Assembly (NCBI GenBank): GCA_009780015.1
Contig: WRAW01000010.1
Span: 1-50,471 of the forward strand
Direction: 5' to 3'
Source: Defluviitaleaceae bacterium
GTDB taxonomy: Bacteria; Bacillota; Clostridia; Lachnospirales; WRAA01
Length of the DNA stretch: 50,471 nucleotides
Part shown: piece after piece, positions 42,437 to 50,346 of the stretch
Layout: each line of letters starts with the position of its first letter
Numbering within the stretch: the stretch's first letter is position 1
Position numbers and translations under genes: made by a program
The notes under the pieces: model-generated
Database searches by the model: none
What the model was told of the DNA's origin: nothing
The model's input: only the letters and a program-made list of their open reading frames with translations

Positions 42437-42519
42437 GAGATCAAATAATTATTTTTTACATAATTAGGTGATTTTACTTTTTTAGCTTCTTAGCATCGAT
42501 TGGCATTGAACAAAATTAA

Positions 42520-42837
42520 TTTGTAAAATATTTAAGAATTGCCACACCTGCGAGTGTACATAATTCCCCACGTAGATAGGCGCATCTTTCAGAATGAACG
42601 CCGTTGATGGCGGAAACAGGCAAGATTCCGTTGGCGCAACAAACCTGCCCTCAACCAGCATGAACAGAGGAGGATAAAATCAAATCCGGCGCAAGTTCAT
42701 CAACCAGCATACTCTCAGAATACCGATACTATTCAGCTTATGCAAAACACTTCCGGGCTATCGTGCAGTTCAAGCAATACCGCCATAAGCATATCGCCCG
42801 CCGCACCCATACTACACTCGAAATAAAGCGTCTTCAC
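42520..42837 (-). pseudogene. larC: Decayed larC (nickel insertase for the nickel-pincer cofactor)
   Basis: GTG at 42837 after GGGGAG gives MKTLYFECSMGAAGDMLMAV, the unmistakable LarC N terminus, ending at TGA after 34 codons. Further along the same strand come ELAPDLILSSSVHAG, a TGA, GQVCCANGILPVSA and RGELCTLAGVAILKYF, all in LarC order. Large central parts and the C-terminal half are missing. LarC proteins can use programmed frameshifting, but internal deletions and the second stop exclude that here. The organism must use another LarC or lack the pathway end step. Confidence 0.85.
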
Positions 42838-42839
42838 CG

Positions 42840-43595
42840 TTACACTCCCCTTGGATGATTTATCATACTGGCGAGATAGCCACCTCCGAAGCCATTGTCA
42901 ATATTCATAACGCAAACACCGCTTGCGCAGGAATTTAACATGGTAAGAAGCGCCGATAATCCGCCGAATGAGGCCCCGTAGCCAATGCTTGCCGGAACGG
43001 CGATAACAGGACAATCCACCAATCCTCCGACTACGCTTGGAAGCGCGCCTTCCATTCCCGCAACCGCAACAATCGCTTGTGCCTGCATAATTATATCCAG
43101 TTTTGAAAGCAGTCTGTGCAATCCCGCGACGCCAACATCGTACAGGCGAACGACTTCATTCCCCAAGGCTTCTGCGGTTAGAGCCGCTTCTTCCGCTACG
43201 GGCAGATCGGTTGTGCCTCCCGTGGCAACCACAATTTTTCCTATGCCGTTCGGCTCCGGCATTTCACCTATGATGCCGACACGCGCAAGCTCATGGTATT
43301 TCAATGTATGCTTTTTGCCTATGGCTTCCGCCGATTCCACAGATAATCTAGTAATTAAAATTGTTTTTTGGTTCTTGTCTAACATGGCGGCGGCGATGCC
43401 CGAAATTTGCTCGGGCGTTTTACCCTCGCCGTAAATGACCTCCGCAATGCCTTGCCGCAGTTCACGGTGATGGTCAACTCGGGCATAACCCAAGTCCTCG
43501 TAGGGTTGCAGACGCAATTTTAATAATGCGGCCTCCGGGGAAAATTCTCCGCTTTTTACTCCGGTTAAGATTTCTAGCGCTGTTAGGTTTTTCAT
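42840..43595 (-). CDS. larB: Pyridinium-3,5-biscarboxylate mononucleotide synthase LarB
   Basis: Carboxylates and hydrolyses nicotinic acid adenine dinucleotide in the first step of nickel-pincer cofactor synthesis. 251 residues with an N-terminal DLGYARVDHHRELRQG segment and a PurE-like domain: VVATGGTTDLPVAEEAA, YDVGVAGLHRLL, VAVAGMEGALPSVVGGL and ASIGYGASFGGLSALL. Two bases after larE; the larE end contains its ribosome-binding site (GGAAGG). Intact. Confidence 0.94.
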   Translation of the reverse strand: MKNLTALEILTGVKSGEFSPEAALLKLRLQPYEDLGYARVDHHRELRQGIAEVIYGEGKTPEQISGIAAAMLDKNQKTILITRLSVESAEAIGKKHTLKYHELARVGIIGEMPEPNGIGKIVVATGGTTDLPVAEEAALTAEALGNEVVRLYDVGVAGLHRLLSKLDIIMQAQAIVAVAGMEGALPSVVGGLVDCPVIAVPASIGYGASFGGLSALLTMLNSCASGVCVMNIDNGFGGGYLASMINHPRGV

Positions 43596-43597
43596 TT

Positions 43598-44341
43598 CTA
43601 CCTTCCTTCCATGTCTAATAATATTATTGAAAAATACGGCTTTATTGCTTCAAGTATTTGCGCCTTTTGCTCTAGCGCCTTTGCCATTTGGTTTTGCGGA
43701 AATTGCAGCCGTGCGGCTTCACCATACACACGCGCTCTAAAATCGGAAAAACCTACAGCAAACAGCGCGTCCTCCGCCTTTTCAACCCTCTGAAGCATTT
43801 CACCGGTAATGGCGCAATCCGTTGGTATTCGTGTAGCAAGGCAAGCATAGGAAGGTTTGTCCCATGTGAAAAGCCCGGCTTCTTTTGAAAGCCTGCGAGT
43901 ATCGTCTTTCGTGAGATTGCACTCCCTAAGCGGCGAACGCACGGCCATTTCTTCCAATGCCTTCATGCCTGGGCGGTCGGAAGCGTCGTCGGAGGCATTT
44001 GTTCCGTCTATTATGAGAGGGTAGCCGTCTGCCTTTGCTTGCGCCGCCAAAGAGCCGAATATAGCAAGTTTACAGTGGTAACAGCGGTCTGCGCGGTTGG
44101 CCAAAACCACTTCATTGCTTAAAACATCAAGCTCAATCACTTTCATTTTCGCACCGATAAGGTTCGCCAGTTTCTTAGCTTCCTCAAACTCAAACTTCGG
44201 TTGAAACGCGGCATTGACATAGTAGGCCTGAACATCGGCGCCCGCACGTAAACCCGCAAATAATAAGTAAGACGAATCCACTCCCCCCGAAAATCCAATT
44301 GCCGCCTTGGGATTTTCCTTGAAAAATTGTGTTAAATTCAT
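43598..44341 (-). CDS. larE: ATP-dependent sulfur transferase LarE
   Basis: Converts the two carboxylates made by LarB into thiocarboxylates. 247 residues with the PP-loop SGGVDS (18-23), RADRCYHCK, DGTNASDDASDRPG, SPLRE and PSYACLATR. The Cys in ACLATR corresponds to the sacrificial Cys176 of Lactiplantibacillus LarE; the CYHC pair may instead support the iron-sulfur version, so the sulfur source is undecided. GAGGTGAGGAT precedes the ATG. Follows the ABC transporter genes by 17 bases. Confidence 0.94.
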   Translation of the reverse strand: MNLTQFFKENPKAAIGFSGGVDSSYLLFAGLRAGADVQAYYVNAAFQPKFEFEEAKKLANLIGAKMKVIELDVLSNEVVLANRADRCYHCKLAIFGSLAAQAKADGYPLIIDGTNASDDASDRPGMKALEEMAVRSPLRECNLTKDDTRRLSKEAGLFTWDKPSYACLATRIPTDCAITGEMLQRVEKAEDALFAVGFSDFRARVYGEAARLQFPQNQMAKALEQKAQILEAIKPYFSIILLDMEGR

Positions 44342-44358
44342 ATCCTCACCTCGTTTCT

Positions 44359-45114
44359 TTATTCTATCGCAAACACTTTACGCCCGTTAACTTCCACTAC
44401 CACCCCTCTTATATCGTAAACATCCGATATTGTTTCCTTGGTTACGATAGAATCATTGCCATACTTGTATACTTCACCTTGCTTCAAAAATAAAAATTTA
44501 TCGCAGTATCGCAATGCAAGGCTTATATCGTGTAGTACCATAAAAACGCTTATTTTAAATTCAAGCGCCGTTTTCCGAACCAACGCCAGCATTTCGTGTT
44601 GGTTCTTGGGGTCTAGGTTACTTGTAGGCTCGTCTAAAAGCAATAACTTCGGCTGTTGAACCAGTGCCCGCGCAAGCATTACCTTTTGCTGTTCCCCGCC
44701 CGAAAGCTCGTTTATATATCGCAGACGATAATTCGATAAACCGACTTGCTCGATTATACTTTCGCAAATATCCAAATCTGTTTGTGAAACCGACAGTTTT
44801 ATATACGGCTTTCTGCCAAGCAAAACAGAATCAAATACGGTCATTTGGCTTATTTCGTTTTTCTGCGCTACATAAGATATAAGCCTAGCCGCTTCCAACC
44901 GCTTTATCTTATGTATGTCACGGCTGTCAACACAAACTCTTCCCATTGTAGGTGTGCGAATCTTGCAAAGGCAGGTGATAAGCGTACTTTTCCCCGCACC
45001 ATTGTTTCCCAAAATACCTACGCACTCGCCGAAGGGGGCGTCGAAACTGATATTTTTCAAGACATCACGCTCACCGGCGCCATAGGAATATGAAATATTC
45101 TTTACCCTAATCAT
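44359..45114 (-). CDS. FecE-type ABC transporter ATP-binding protein
   Basis: 251 residues: Walker A GNNGAGKST (36-44), Q-loop YVAQKNE, signature ELSGGEQQKVMLARAL, Walker B LLLLDEPTSNLD and H-loop VLHDISLA. This set is typical of importers for metal chelates and cobalamin. ATG at 45114 overlaps the permease stop (ATGA); in-frame sequence further upstream lies inside the permease gene. Forms one unit with the permease, binding protein and larEB. Confidence 0.94.
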   Translation of the reverse strand: MIRVKNISYSYGAGERDVLKNISFDAPFGECVGILGNNGAGKSTLITCLCKIRTPTMGRVCVDSRDIHKIKRLEAARLISYVAQKNEISQMTVFDSVLLGRKPYIKLSVSQTDLDICESIIEQVGLSNYRLRYINELSGGEQQKVMLARALVQQPKLLLLDEPTSNLDPKNQHEMLALVRKTALEFKISVFMVLHDISLALRYCDKFLFLKQGEVYKYGNDSIVTKETISDVYDIRGVVVEVNGRKVFAIE

Positions 45115-46160
45115 TTCGCCATATTTCCTTTTTTGATTATCATATACAAAAACAGCGGCGCCCCAAGAAAAGAAGTCAACGCTCCGATTGGAAGCACCGC
45201 AGGAGCGGCAATCATTCGAGAAGCTATATCTGCAACAATCATGATTGTCGCACCCATAAATGCCGAGCATGGAATCAGAAAGCGGTAATCGTTGCCCACA
45301 AATTTTCGTACTATATGTGGCGCTATAAGACCGATAAAATTTATCGTGCCCACAAAGGCTATTGCTGTGGCGGAAATAAGCGTAGAAACCGTCATACCTA
45401 CAAGGATTAACATATCAACATTTACGCCAAGGCTTTTTGCGGTATGCGCTCCGCTTTCCATTGCGTTATAGTTCCAGCGGTTGAAAAGGAAGTACAAAAA
45501 CCCGGTTATGTTAAGAGCAGTCATAATCTGAATTTCCCGCCAGCCCGGACGGCCAAGATTTCCGAAAGTCCAGTAAACAATAGAGCCGACCCGAATGTCG
45601 TCGGCAAAATATTGAACCAAGGCCGTTGCCCCCATAAACATAGCGCCTATGGCAACACCGGCCAATATCATCGCAGCCGGATTTGCCCCGCTTCGATATG
45701 ACAAAAACAAAATCAAAATTGTGGTGCTTATGCCGCCGATAAACGCAAAAATCGTGACTGTAAAAGGACTTGCCGCCGTGACAGATGCCCCCGATACAAC
45801 ATGGACGCCAGCTTCAAAATAAACAATGGCAACCGCCGCACCAAATGATGCCCCTTGTGAAATTCCAAGTGTTGACGCGGAAGCCAACGGGTTACGCAAT
45901 ACGTTTTGCATAATACATCCCGACATAGCAAGCGCGAAACCCACGCTTACCGCCGTGACGATTCTCGGTATGCGAACATTGAAAATAATAATATGGCTTG
46001 CGTCTTCGCCGCCGCCTATTAAAACCAGCAAAATTTCAACCAAAGGAAGGCTTGCCGCCCCTACAGACAGGGACAGCAAAGCAGCGCAAAGCATAGCCGC
46101 GCAAAGTACGGCAAGAGCTAACCATTTTCGTTTTATATAGTGTGCATATTCCGTTTTCAA
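45111..46160 (-). CDS. FecCD-type ABC transporter permease
   Basis: 349 residues with about ten membrane segments; RIPRIVTAVSVGFALAMSGC, QNVLRNPLASASTLGISQGA and the C-terminal GLIAPHIVRKFVGND loop (coupling helix) and IPIGALTSFLGAPLFLY-like end identify the family. TTG at 46160 is the likely start, five bases after the binding-protein stop. Transports the ligand delivered by the lipoprotein downstream at higher coordinates; metal specificity inferred only from larEB. Confidence 0.94.
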   Translation of the reverse strand: MKTEYAHYIKRKWLALAVLCAAMLCAALLSLSVGAASLPLVEILLVLIGGGEDASHIIIFNVRIPRIVTAVSVGFALAMSGCIMQNVLRNPLASASTLGISQGASFGAAVAIVYFEAGVHVVSGASVTAASPFTVTIFAFIGGISTTILILFLSYRSGANPAAMILAGVAIGAMFMGATALVQYFADDIRVGSIVYWTFGNLGRPGWREIQIMTALNITGFLYFLFNRWNYNAMESGAHTAKSLGVNVDMLILVGMTVSTLISATAIAFVGTINFIGLIAPHIVRKFVGNDYRFLIPCSAFMGATIMIVADIASRMIAAPAVLPIGALTSFLGAPLFLYMIIKKGNMAK

Positions 46161-46164
46161 GCAG

Positions 46165-47271
46165 CTATTCCCCTATCGTTATTGCACCGTAAAAAAGCCC
46201 TCCCTCCGCCATAATATCGAAGGTATTCGTACCAAGAAAAAACGTAAGGATTTCTGCCGATTTTTCGGAAATATCCACATCTGCGAATTGTTCGGGAAAC
46301 AAAACGGTTCCGGCAAAATAAGCGTTAATTAGCGCATAGGTTACATTTGTCGCGGAAAAATTAAATGCCGGCATGGTGTAAACCCTCCCTTCCTGCACGG
46401 CGCGTAAAGACCTAAACAGCGTGGGATTGGTTTCATATTCGGCGTTTACCAAGCTCATATTGCCGGGGTCTAAAAAGATGATGTCCGAGTCCCAAGCCGC
46501 GATTTGTTCAAAGTCCACTTCATAAAATCCTGCTTCAAGGGCAGTATCTGCCACGTTGTACGAATTGATTACGGCAAGCGGGCCGAAATTTGAATACGTT
46601 CCGCCAAAACCGCGTTGCCCGGCGAAAGTAATAGCCCCCGCATAAACCCGCAGCTTCTCGTTGTCGGGAACATCTGCTGTGCGGCGGTTCAAATCCGCCT
46701 TAAGCGCCTCAATATACGCCAGCACTTCCTCCGCGCGTTCCTGCTCGCCAACCGCCTCGCCGAATACTCGTGTTGCAGCAAAAAATGTTTCGTTTGCAAG
46801 CCCCATACTGCTATATCTGACGGCAACCACAGGTATGCCCGATTGGGATTGCAATTCGTCTGCGCCTTCGGGCGTGAACGCCGCAAGAACAATATCCGGC
46901 GCAACCATTATAAGTTCCTCAATATAGGCATTATTTTCGCCGCTTCCCCCGCCGCGCCCCACTATGAGTAAGGTGCTGAACATTTCGTGAACGATGGGGT
47001 TAAAATCCATAAGTACGTTAAAATTGGCGGTCTGTGTTTCCGCGCCCACAATCATATCCAAGACATTCAAATATGCTGCGATGCGCGTAGCTCCCGGCCC
47101 CAGAGTTACAATGGTTTCTACATTTACGGGAATTTCAACCTCCCTCCCCCATACGTCCGTTATAATCCGGGTTGCACCTTCCACCGGGTTATAGACTGCT
47201 TCCGAACCACAAGCGGAAAACATCCCAATCGCCATTGCCAATAAGAACGCTAATAATATTCTTTGAAGCAT
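46165..47271 (-). CDS. FecB/BtuF-type substrate-binding lipoprotein
   Basis: 368 residues. Signal peptide with lipobox GMFSAC, then a class III binding-protein fold: RIITDVWGREVEIP, ETIVTLGPGATRI, a helical backbone, GQRGFGGTYSNFGPLAVINSYNVAD and the C-terminal RAVQEGRVYTMPAFNFSATN. It belongs to the metal-chelate group rather than to amino-acid or sugar binders. ATG at 47271 follows GGAGG; an in-frame ATG nine codons earlier has none. Preceded by a structured leader and a promoter inside the end of the DUF3842 gene. Confidence 0.92.
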   Translation of the reverse strand: MLQRILLAFLLAMAIGMFSACGSEAVYNPVEGATRIITDVWGREVEIPVNVETIVTLGPGATRIAAYLNVLDMIVGAETQTANFNVLMDFNPIVHEMFSTLLIVGRGGGSGENNAYIEELIMVAPDIVLAAFTPEGADELQSQSGIPVVAVRYSSMGLANETFFAATRVFGEAVGEQERAEEVLAYIEALKADLNRRTADVPDNEKLRVYAGAITFAGQRGFGGTYSNFGPLAVINSYNVADTALEAGFYEVDFEQIAAWDSDIIFLDPGNMSLVNAEYETNPTLFRSLRAVQEGRVYTMPAFNFSATNVTYALINAYFAGTVLFPEQFADVDISEKSAEILTFFLGTNTFDIMAEGGLFYGAITIGE

Positions 47272-47282
47272 TTTTTCCTCCT

Positions 47283-47431
47283 GTTTTCTCGGGTACAATA
47301 AAAAAATACCAAAAAATGCTCATGCCGCTTCAGCCGCACAAGATACCTTCTTGGCATCATTTACTTTTGCTTCTTCAATATTTCCCCAGCGTTCTCGCTT
47401 TTAGTGTATGCTTTCGTAGCACACCCCTCAT
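47283..47431 (-). ncRNA. Structured leader of the transporter-lar operon, possible riboswitch
   Basis: About 150 bases of transcript between promoter and first gene. On the minus strand it begins GGGGATGAGGGG, then hairpin GTGTGCT/AGCATACAC, tight hairpin AGCG-AGAA-CGCT, GGGGAAATATTGAAGAAGC, and a last stem ATGCC...GGCAT followed by GAGCATTTTTT, which could be an intrinsic terminator. It does not show the conserved boxes of cobalamin, NiCo or Moco riboswitches as I know them. Regulation by metal or cofactor is inferred from context. Confidence 0.4.
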
Positions 47432-47435
47432 CCCC

Positions 47436-47465
47436 ATTGTACACTTGTCAAGGAGATTTTGTCAA
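47436..47465 (-). promoter_or_regulatory. Promoter of the transporter-lar operon
   Basis: On the minus strand TTGACA (47460-47465), 18 bases, TACAAT (47436-47441). The -35 box lies within the last codons of the DUF3842 gene. Confidence 0.65.
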
Positions 47466-47864
47466 TTGCATTTTCAGGATTTTGTTAATCTGGTCAATAT
47501 ATGTTTGGATAGATCTTTCAGCTAGGCCAAGCACGGTAACACCACATTTTTCAACCGGTATCAACATCTTATGGGCAGCGCTCATTGAAACCGCTTCCGC
47601 CATCTTGAGGCTTACTTCTCCGTGCATTGAATTAGCTATAAGTATCCCGATAACACCGATTATATAATCAGCTTTTGTGCAATTGAATACTACGGCGTTT
47701 TCTCCGGTTGCACCATTCGTCGCACCGGCTTTAAGCATAACAGATGTCGCCGTTGAGTTTGTGCCAACGGCTGTAATCTCCGCATCCGCAAACTCACTTC
47801 TTATATGCTCAATTATGGATTTGCCGATACCTCCCCCCATTCCGTCAATTACTAATATATTCAC
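47448..47864 (-). CDS. DUF3842 family protein
   Basis: 138 residues from GTG 47864, preceded by AAGGGGGACGGGGAT. NILVIDGMGGGIGKSIIE is a nucleotide-binding-like glycine-rich start; VGTNSTATSVMLKAGA, GATGENAVVFN and IIGVIGILIANSMHGE are hallmarks of DUF3842, a Clostridia-enriched family without known function. The ligand implied by the glycine loop is unknown. Same strand and directly upstream of the FecBCD-lar operon, so it may belong to that process. GTG is preferred over the ATG six codons earlier because the motif begins there. Confidence 0.85.
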   Translation of the reverse strand: MNILVIDGMGGGIGKSIIEHIRSEFADAEITAVGTNSTATSVMLKAGATNGATGENAVVFNCTKADYIIGVIGILIANSMHGEVSLKMAEAVSMSAAHKMLIPVEKCGVTVLGLAERSIQTYIDQINKILKMQLTKSP

Positions 47865-47914
47865 ATCCCCGTCCCCCTTCATTTATTTAAACGATACCGC
47901 TTATAATTATAACA

Positions 47915-48382
47915 TAGGGGTTAAACGGCTTCAAGATAAACTCAGCAATCACAAATTACAGAGCTATGCCCCGCGCTCTTGTGGGTTGGCATGACAATCG
48001 GCTTCGATGAAAAGACCGCCGACATTCGCATGGCGCAATACAAATCCGGCACACGTTCCCCAAAGGAAAACTTATCAACGATACAGCGACCGCTTTAGAA
48101 GTAAGCCCTCGTGCGCTTGACGTGCCGGCTATTGACAGCTATGTCAGCCTGGCGCACACGATTTTCGCTCTGGAAGATTTGTACGGGCCTCGCATTGACG
48201 AGATTGAGAGTGAAGTCTGCCTACGTTCTGGATAAGTTCAAGGGGACAACCTACCTTTCTATGTTCGATATTTTTCACGCTTGGAATAAGATGGCAGCTA
48301 AACTCAAAAACGGCGAGATAACCGAGGAAGAATACAACGCATGGCGGTATAGCTATCCCAAAAGCACAATAAAAAAGAGCTA
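47915..48382 (+). pseudogene. Broken HTH-type regulator gene of an accessory element
   Basis: Three frames together read like one protein: TIGFDEKTADIRMAQYKSGT, then SPRALDVPAIDSYVSLAHTI and FALEDLYGPRIDEIESEVC, then KFKGTTYLSMFDIFHAWNK and GEITEEEYNAWRYSYPK. This matches the helix-turn-helix proteins often carried by Clostridia mobile elements. At least two frameshifts (near 48065 and 48205) break it. Followed by a good terminator. Confidence 0.75.
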
Positions 48383-48412
48383 ACCGGCACTTAAAACTAG
48401 TTAGCTCTTTTC
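48373..48412 (+). terminator. Terminator after the broken HTH gene
   Basis: AAAAGAGCTAAC and GTTAGCTCTTTT, perfect 12-base stem; symmetrical, may act in both directions. Confidence 0.85.
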
Positions 48413-48700
48413 ATATGGATTTATAAGCAATGTTGCCAAATCGTTGCCACGGCGGTTATCGACAGGCCACAAACCCCGTAAAATCAATATTCTTTACGTT
48501 GATTTACTTACACCCTCACGCATTTTATATATCCCTGCATTTTCATTGTATTTATGCGATTTTTAGAAGGGGCTTTTATTTGCAAAATTATCCGCAGTTA
48601 TCATTGCTTTGGTCATCAAAAAATCATCACCTAATCGACATGGTTTTTGAAGAATATGCATGATTCATTCAAAAGGTAGTGCAAATCGACAATTAATTAT
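48413..48700. other. A/T-rich gap without recognised gene
   Basis: About 290 bases. TTGCCAAATCGTTGCCACGG near 48432-48451 contains two TTGCCA-type repeats, as often found near integrase genes of mobile elements, but no integrase or att core can be shown. No promoter, RNA or conserved ORF recognised. Confidence 0.4.
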
Positions 48701-49218
48701 TTACTTCTTTTTTATCCGAAATGTAGTTATTTTATATTTATTCATTTTGTTTAAACATGACGATATATTATCCGATGTTTCGTTAGCCAATAATTGTGCA
48801 TACAAAAGATAACTCATATCTTTTAATCTATTTTTTTCATTATCAGGATTATAGTATTCATCAGCAAAACGGTCAAACCCCCAAAGTAACCTTAAAAATT
48901 TTTTATTTCTCTTACATCATCCGCAAAATCTGTTTTCAATATAGATAAAACGGTCATCAACTCGAAATAATCATTTGCTTGAAAAAATTTATTTTTTGCA
49001 ATGGGAACGATTTTATCTCCATCAATTCCATTAATTAAAATTGATTTTGATTGGTTGAATGAATCAACTAAATTATTTGTATGAAAAAGAATTTCATTCA
49101 AACTATGCTTTAATTGTTTCCTATTACGTATATGTTCAGATATAAGTCCTGAAACAACACCTGCAATAGACGCTATAACGGCACCAAAAATAACATAAAA
49201 TATTTCATGCCAAAACAT
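48701..49218 (-). pseudogene. Membrane-anchored hypothetical protein with a one-base frameshift
   Basis: AAGGAG precedes ATG 49218. One membrane helix (IFYVIFGAVIASIAGVVSGLI), then a cytosolic helical domain (KQLKHSLNEILFHTNNLVDS, DYFELMTVLSILKTDF). The frame stops at 48892 within AAAAAATTTTTAAGG. Adding one T there gives REIKNFLRLLWGFD and continues to FRIKKK at 48701, for about 172 residues of similar composition. Family unknown. A single-base loss in a T run (or a sequencing error) is inferred. Confidence 0.6.
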
Positions 49219-49455
49219 AAATATTCTCCTTTTTCAACTTGGTCTTTTTAACCATCATTTAATCATCGATAAAAATCCATACGGCTTAAAAATCCCGTAT
49301 TTCAAGGGTTTCTACGCCCTCAATTACTACTCCCTTCATTCCCACTCGTTGTGTAAGGCAAAAAACATTGATTTTCGCCTTACACAATGCAAATGTAGGT
49401 AAAATTGTGGTACAAAAGATTTTTCAATTATATTTTAGTGTGACAACTTGCTCTT

Positions 49456-49725
49456 TTATACTTTTTCCAAATCTCCCACATAGAGGGTTTTACCCAATGG
49501 CGCAAGCACCCTCAAAATTGTATCAAGTTGCGGGCTGGTTTCCCCGGCCTCCATGCGGGATATTATAGGCTGTTTAACGCCGCTTAATTGTTCAAGCTCT
49601 CGCTGTGATATGCCTTGCTCATTGCGCGCCTTTATAAGCTCCCCAATAATAGCTACCCTCAAATTGCTTTCCCTGATTTCCTCGGCTGTATATACTTCTT
49701 GTCTAACGTCTTTCCATGTCCTCAT
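49456..49725 (-). CDS. HigA-type antitoxin, XRE-family HTH
   Basis: 89 residues. N-terminal flexible part, then an XRE helix-turn-helix (LIKARNEQGISQRELEQLSGVKQPIISRMEAG in overlapping helices) and a short C-terminal strand region. The ATG overlaps the toxin stop (ATGA), the HigBA order with toxin first. It should neutralise the toxin and repress the shared promoter at 50104-50132. Confidence 0.88.
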   Translation of the reverse strand: MRTWKDVRQEVYTAEEIRESNLRVAIIGELIKARNEQGISQRELEQLSGVKQPIISRMEAGETSPQLDTILRVLAPLGKTLYVGDLEKV

Positions 49726-50081
49726 TTATGCCCGCTCCTTTCCCTTATATCTTGCAAATTTCGTTTTGCCTGCTCTATTTCCCGCCGTGGTGTCTTTTGC
49801 GTTTTCTTAATAAAATGGTGGAGTAAAATAAAGCCTCTATCCGTCCAGCTTGCAAAGAATATCCGTCCTCTTATTGGTCTAAGCTCCCAAATATCGCCGT
49901 CTAAATACTTTATATATGGTTCTCCCGCCGCTTTGCCGTACTCGCTTAAAACTTGGATATAGTCGTTGATTTTGTTGTGGTTGATACGACTGTTTTTGTC
50001 AGCCCGTTGCGACAAGTCTTTTATATACTCATATATCGGGCTGTTGCCATCCATGTCCTCATAAAAATGTATCTCGTACAA
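49722..50081 (-). CDS. HigB-type toxin (RelE superfamily, Gp49-like)
   Basis: 119 residues: YEIHFYEDMDGNSPIYEYIK start, then DYIQVLSEYGKAAGEPYIKYLDGDIWELRP and GRIFFASWTDRGFILLHHFIKKTQKTP, matching phage-derived Gp49-like/HigB toxins. Known relatives cleave mRNA at the ribosome; the basic KKTQKTPRREIEQAKRN tail is typical. TTG 50081 is the likely start (GAGG upstream). Operon with the antitoxin. Confidence 0.88.
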   Translation of the reverse strand: MYEIHFYEDMDGNSPIYEYIKDLSQRADKNSRINHNKINDYIQVLSEYGKAAGEPYIKYLDGDIWELRPIRGRIFFASWTDRGFILLHHFIKKTQKTPRREIEQAKRNLQDIRERSGHK

Positions 50082-50103
50082 TAGTATCGCCTCGCTTACC
50101 TAT

Positions 50104-50147
50104 ATTATACTCAAAAGTTATCACGCTGTCAATGCTCAAAAGTTATC
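50104..50147 (-). promoter_or_regulatory. Consensus promoter and repeated operator of higBA
   Basis: On the minus strand TTGACA (50127-50132), 17 bases, TATAAT (50104-50109), fully consensus. Two identical GATAACTTTTGAG repeats (50135-50147 and 50110-50122), 25 bases apart, lie upstream of and inside the spacer; likely antitoxin-binding sites. Confidence 0.85.
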
Positions 50148-50159
50148 GGAAAAGAAAAA

Positions 50160-50185
50160 GCGGGGTAGCTGTTACGCCGCCCCGC
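50160..50185 (-). terminator. Terminator upstream of higBA
   Basis: On the minus strand GCGGGGCGGC-loop-GCTACCCCGC followed by TTTTTCTTTT; insulates higBA from upstream transcription. Confidence 0.8.
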
Positions 50186-50333
50186 ATGAGCGCAATATCA
50201 ATATGGCTATCAATTCCGCATTTATTAGCATTACGATAACAAATTCCTTTAGCGTTACCGTGTGATACCCACCGCAAAATGAGCATTTATACGTTATCGG
50301 GAATATGGGCTTTTTGTCATGCGCCCATTTAAT
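50172..50333 (-). pseudogene. Possible small cysteine-containing membrane peptide, remnant
   Basis: An open frame of 53 codons without a normal start reads DKKPIFPITYKCSFCGGYHT, then a hydrophobic stretch (VIVMLINAELIAILIL) to the end. The CSFC pair resembles half a zinc ribbon. Its 5' end meets element E, which may have cut it. It ends at the terminator at 50160-50185. Confidence 0.35.
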
Positions 50334-50346
50334 TCAGCGGGGATAT

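Larger units (their letters stand above)
42071..42440 (-). repeat. Duplicated RHH module, copy 2
   Basis: Partner of 41682-42070. It carries RHH paralogue 2 and the same downstream hairpin and TGCGTAAATC stretch; the 98-residue gene is not duplicated. Confidence 0.8.

Noticed and set aside
48432-48451. Attachment site of an integrative element
   Set aside because: The TTGCCA repeats are suggestive, but no integrase, tRNA end or second copy is visible in the window.
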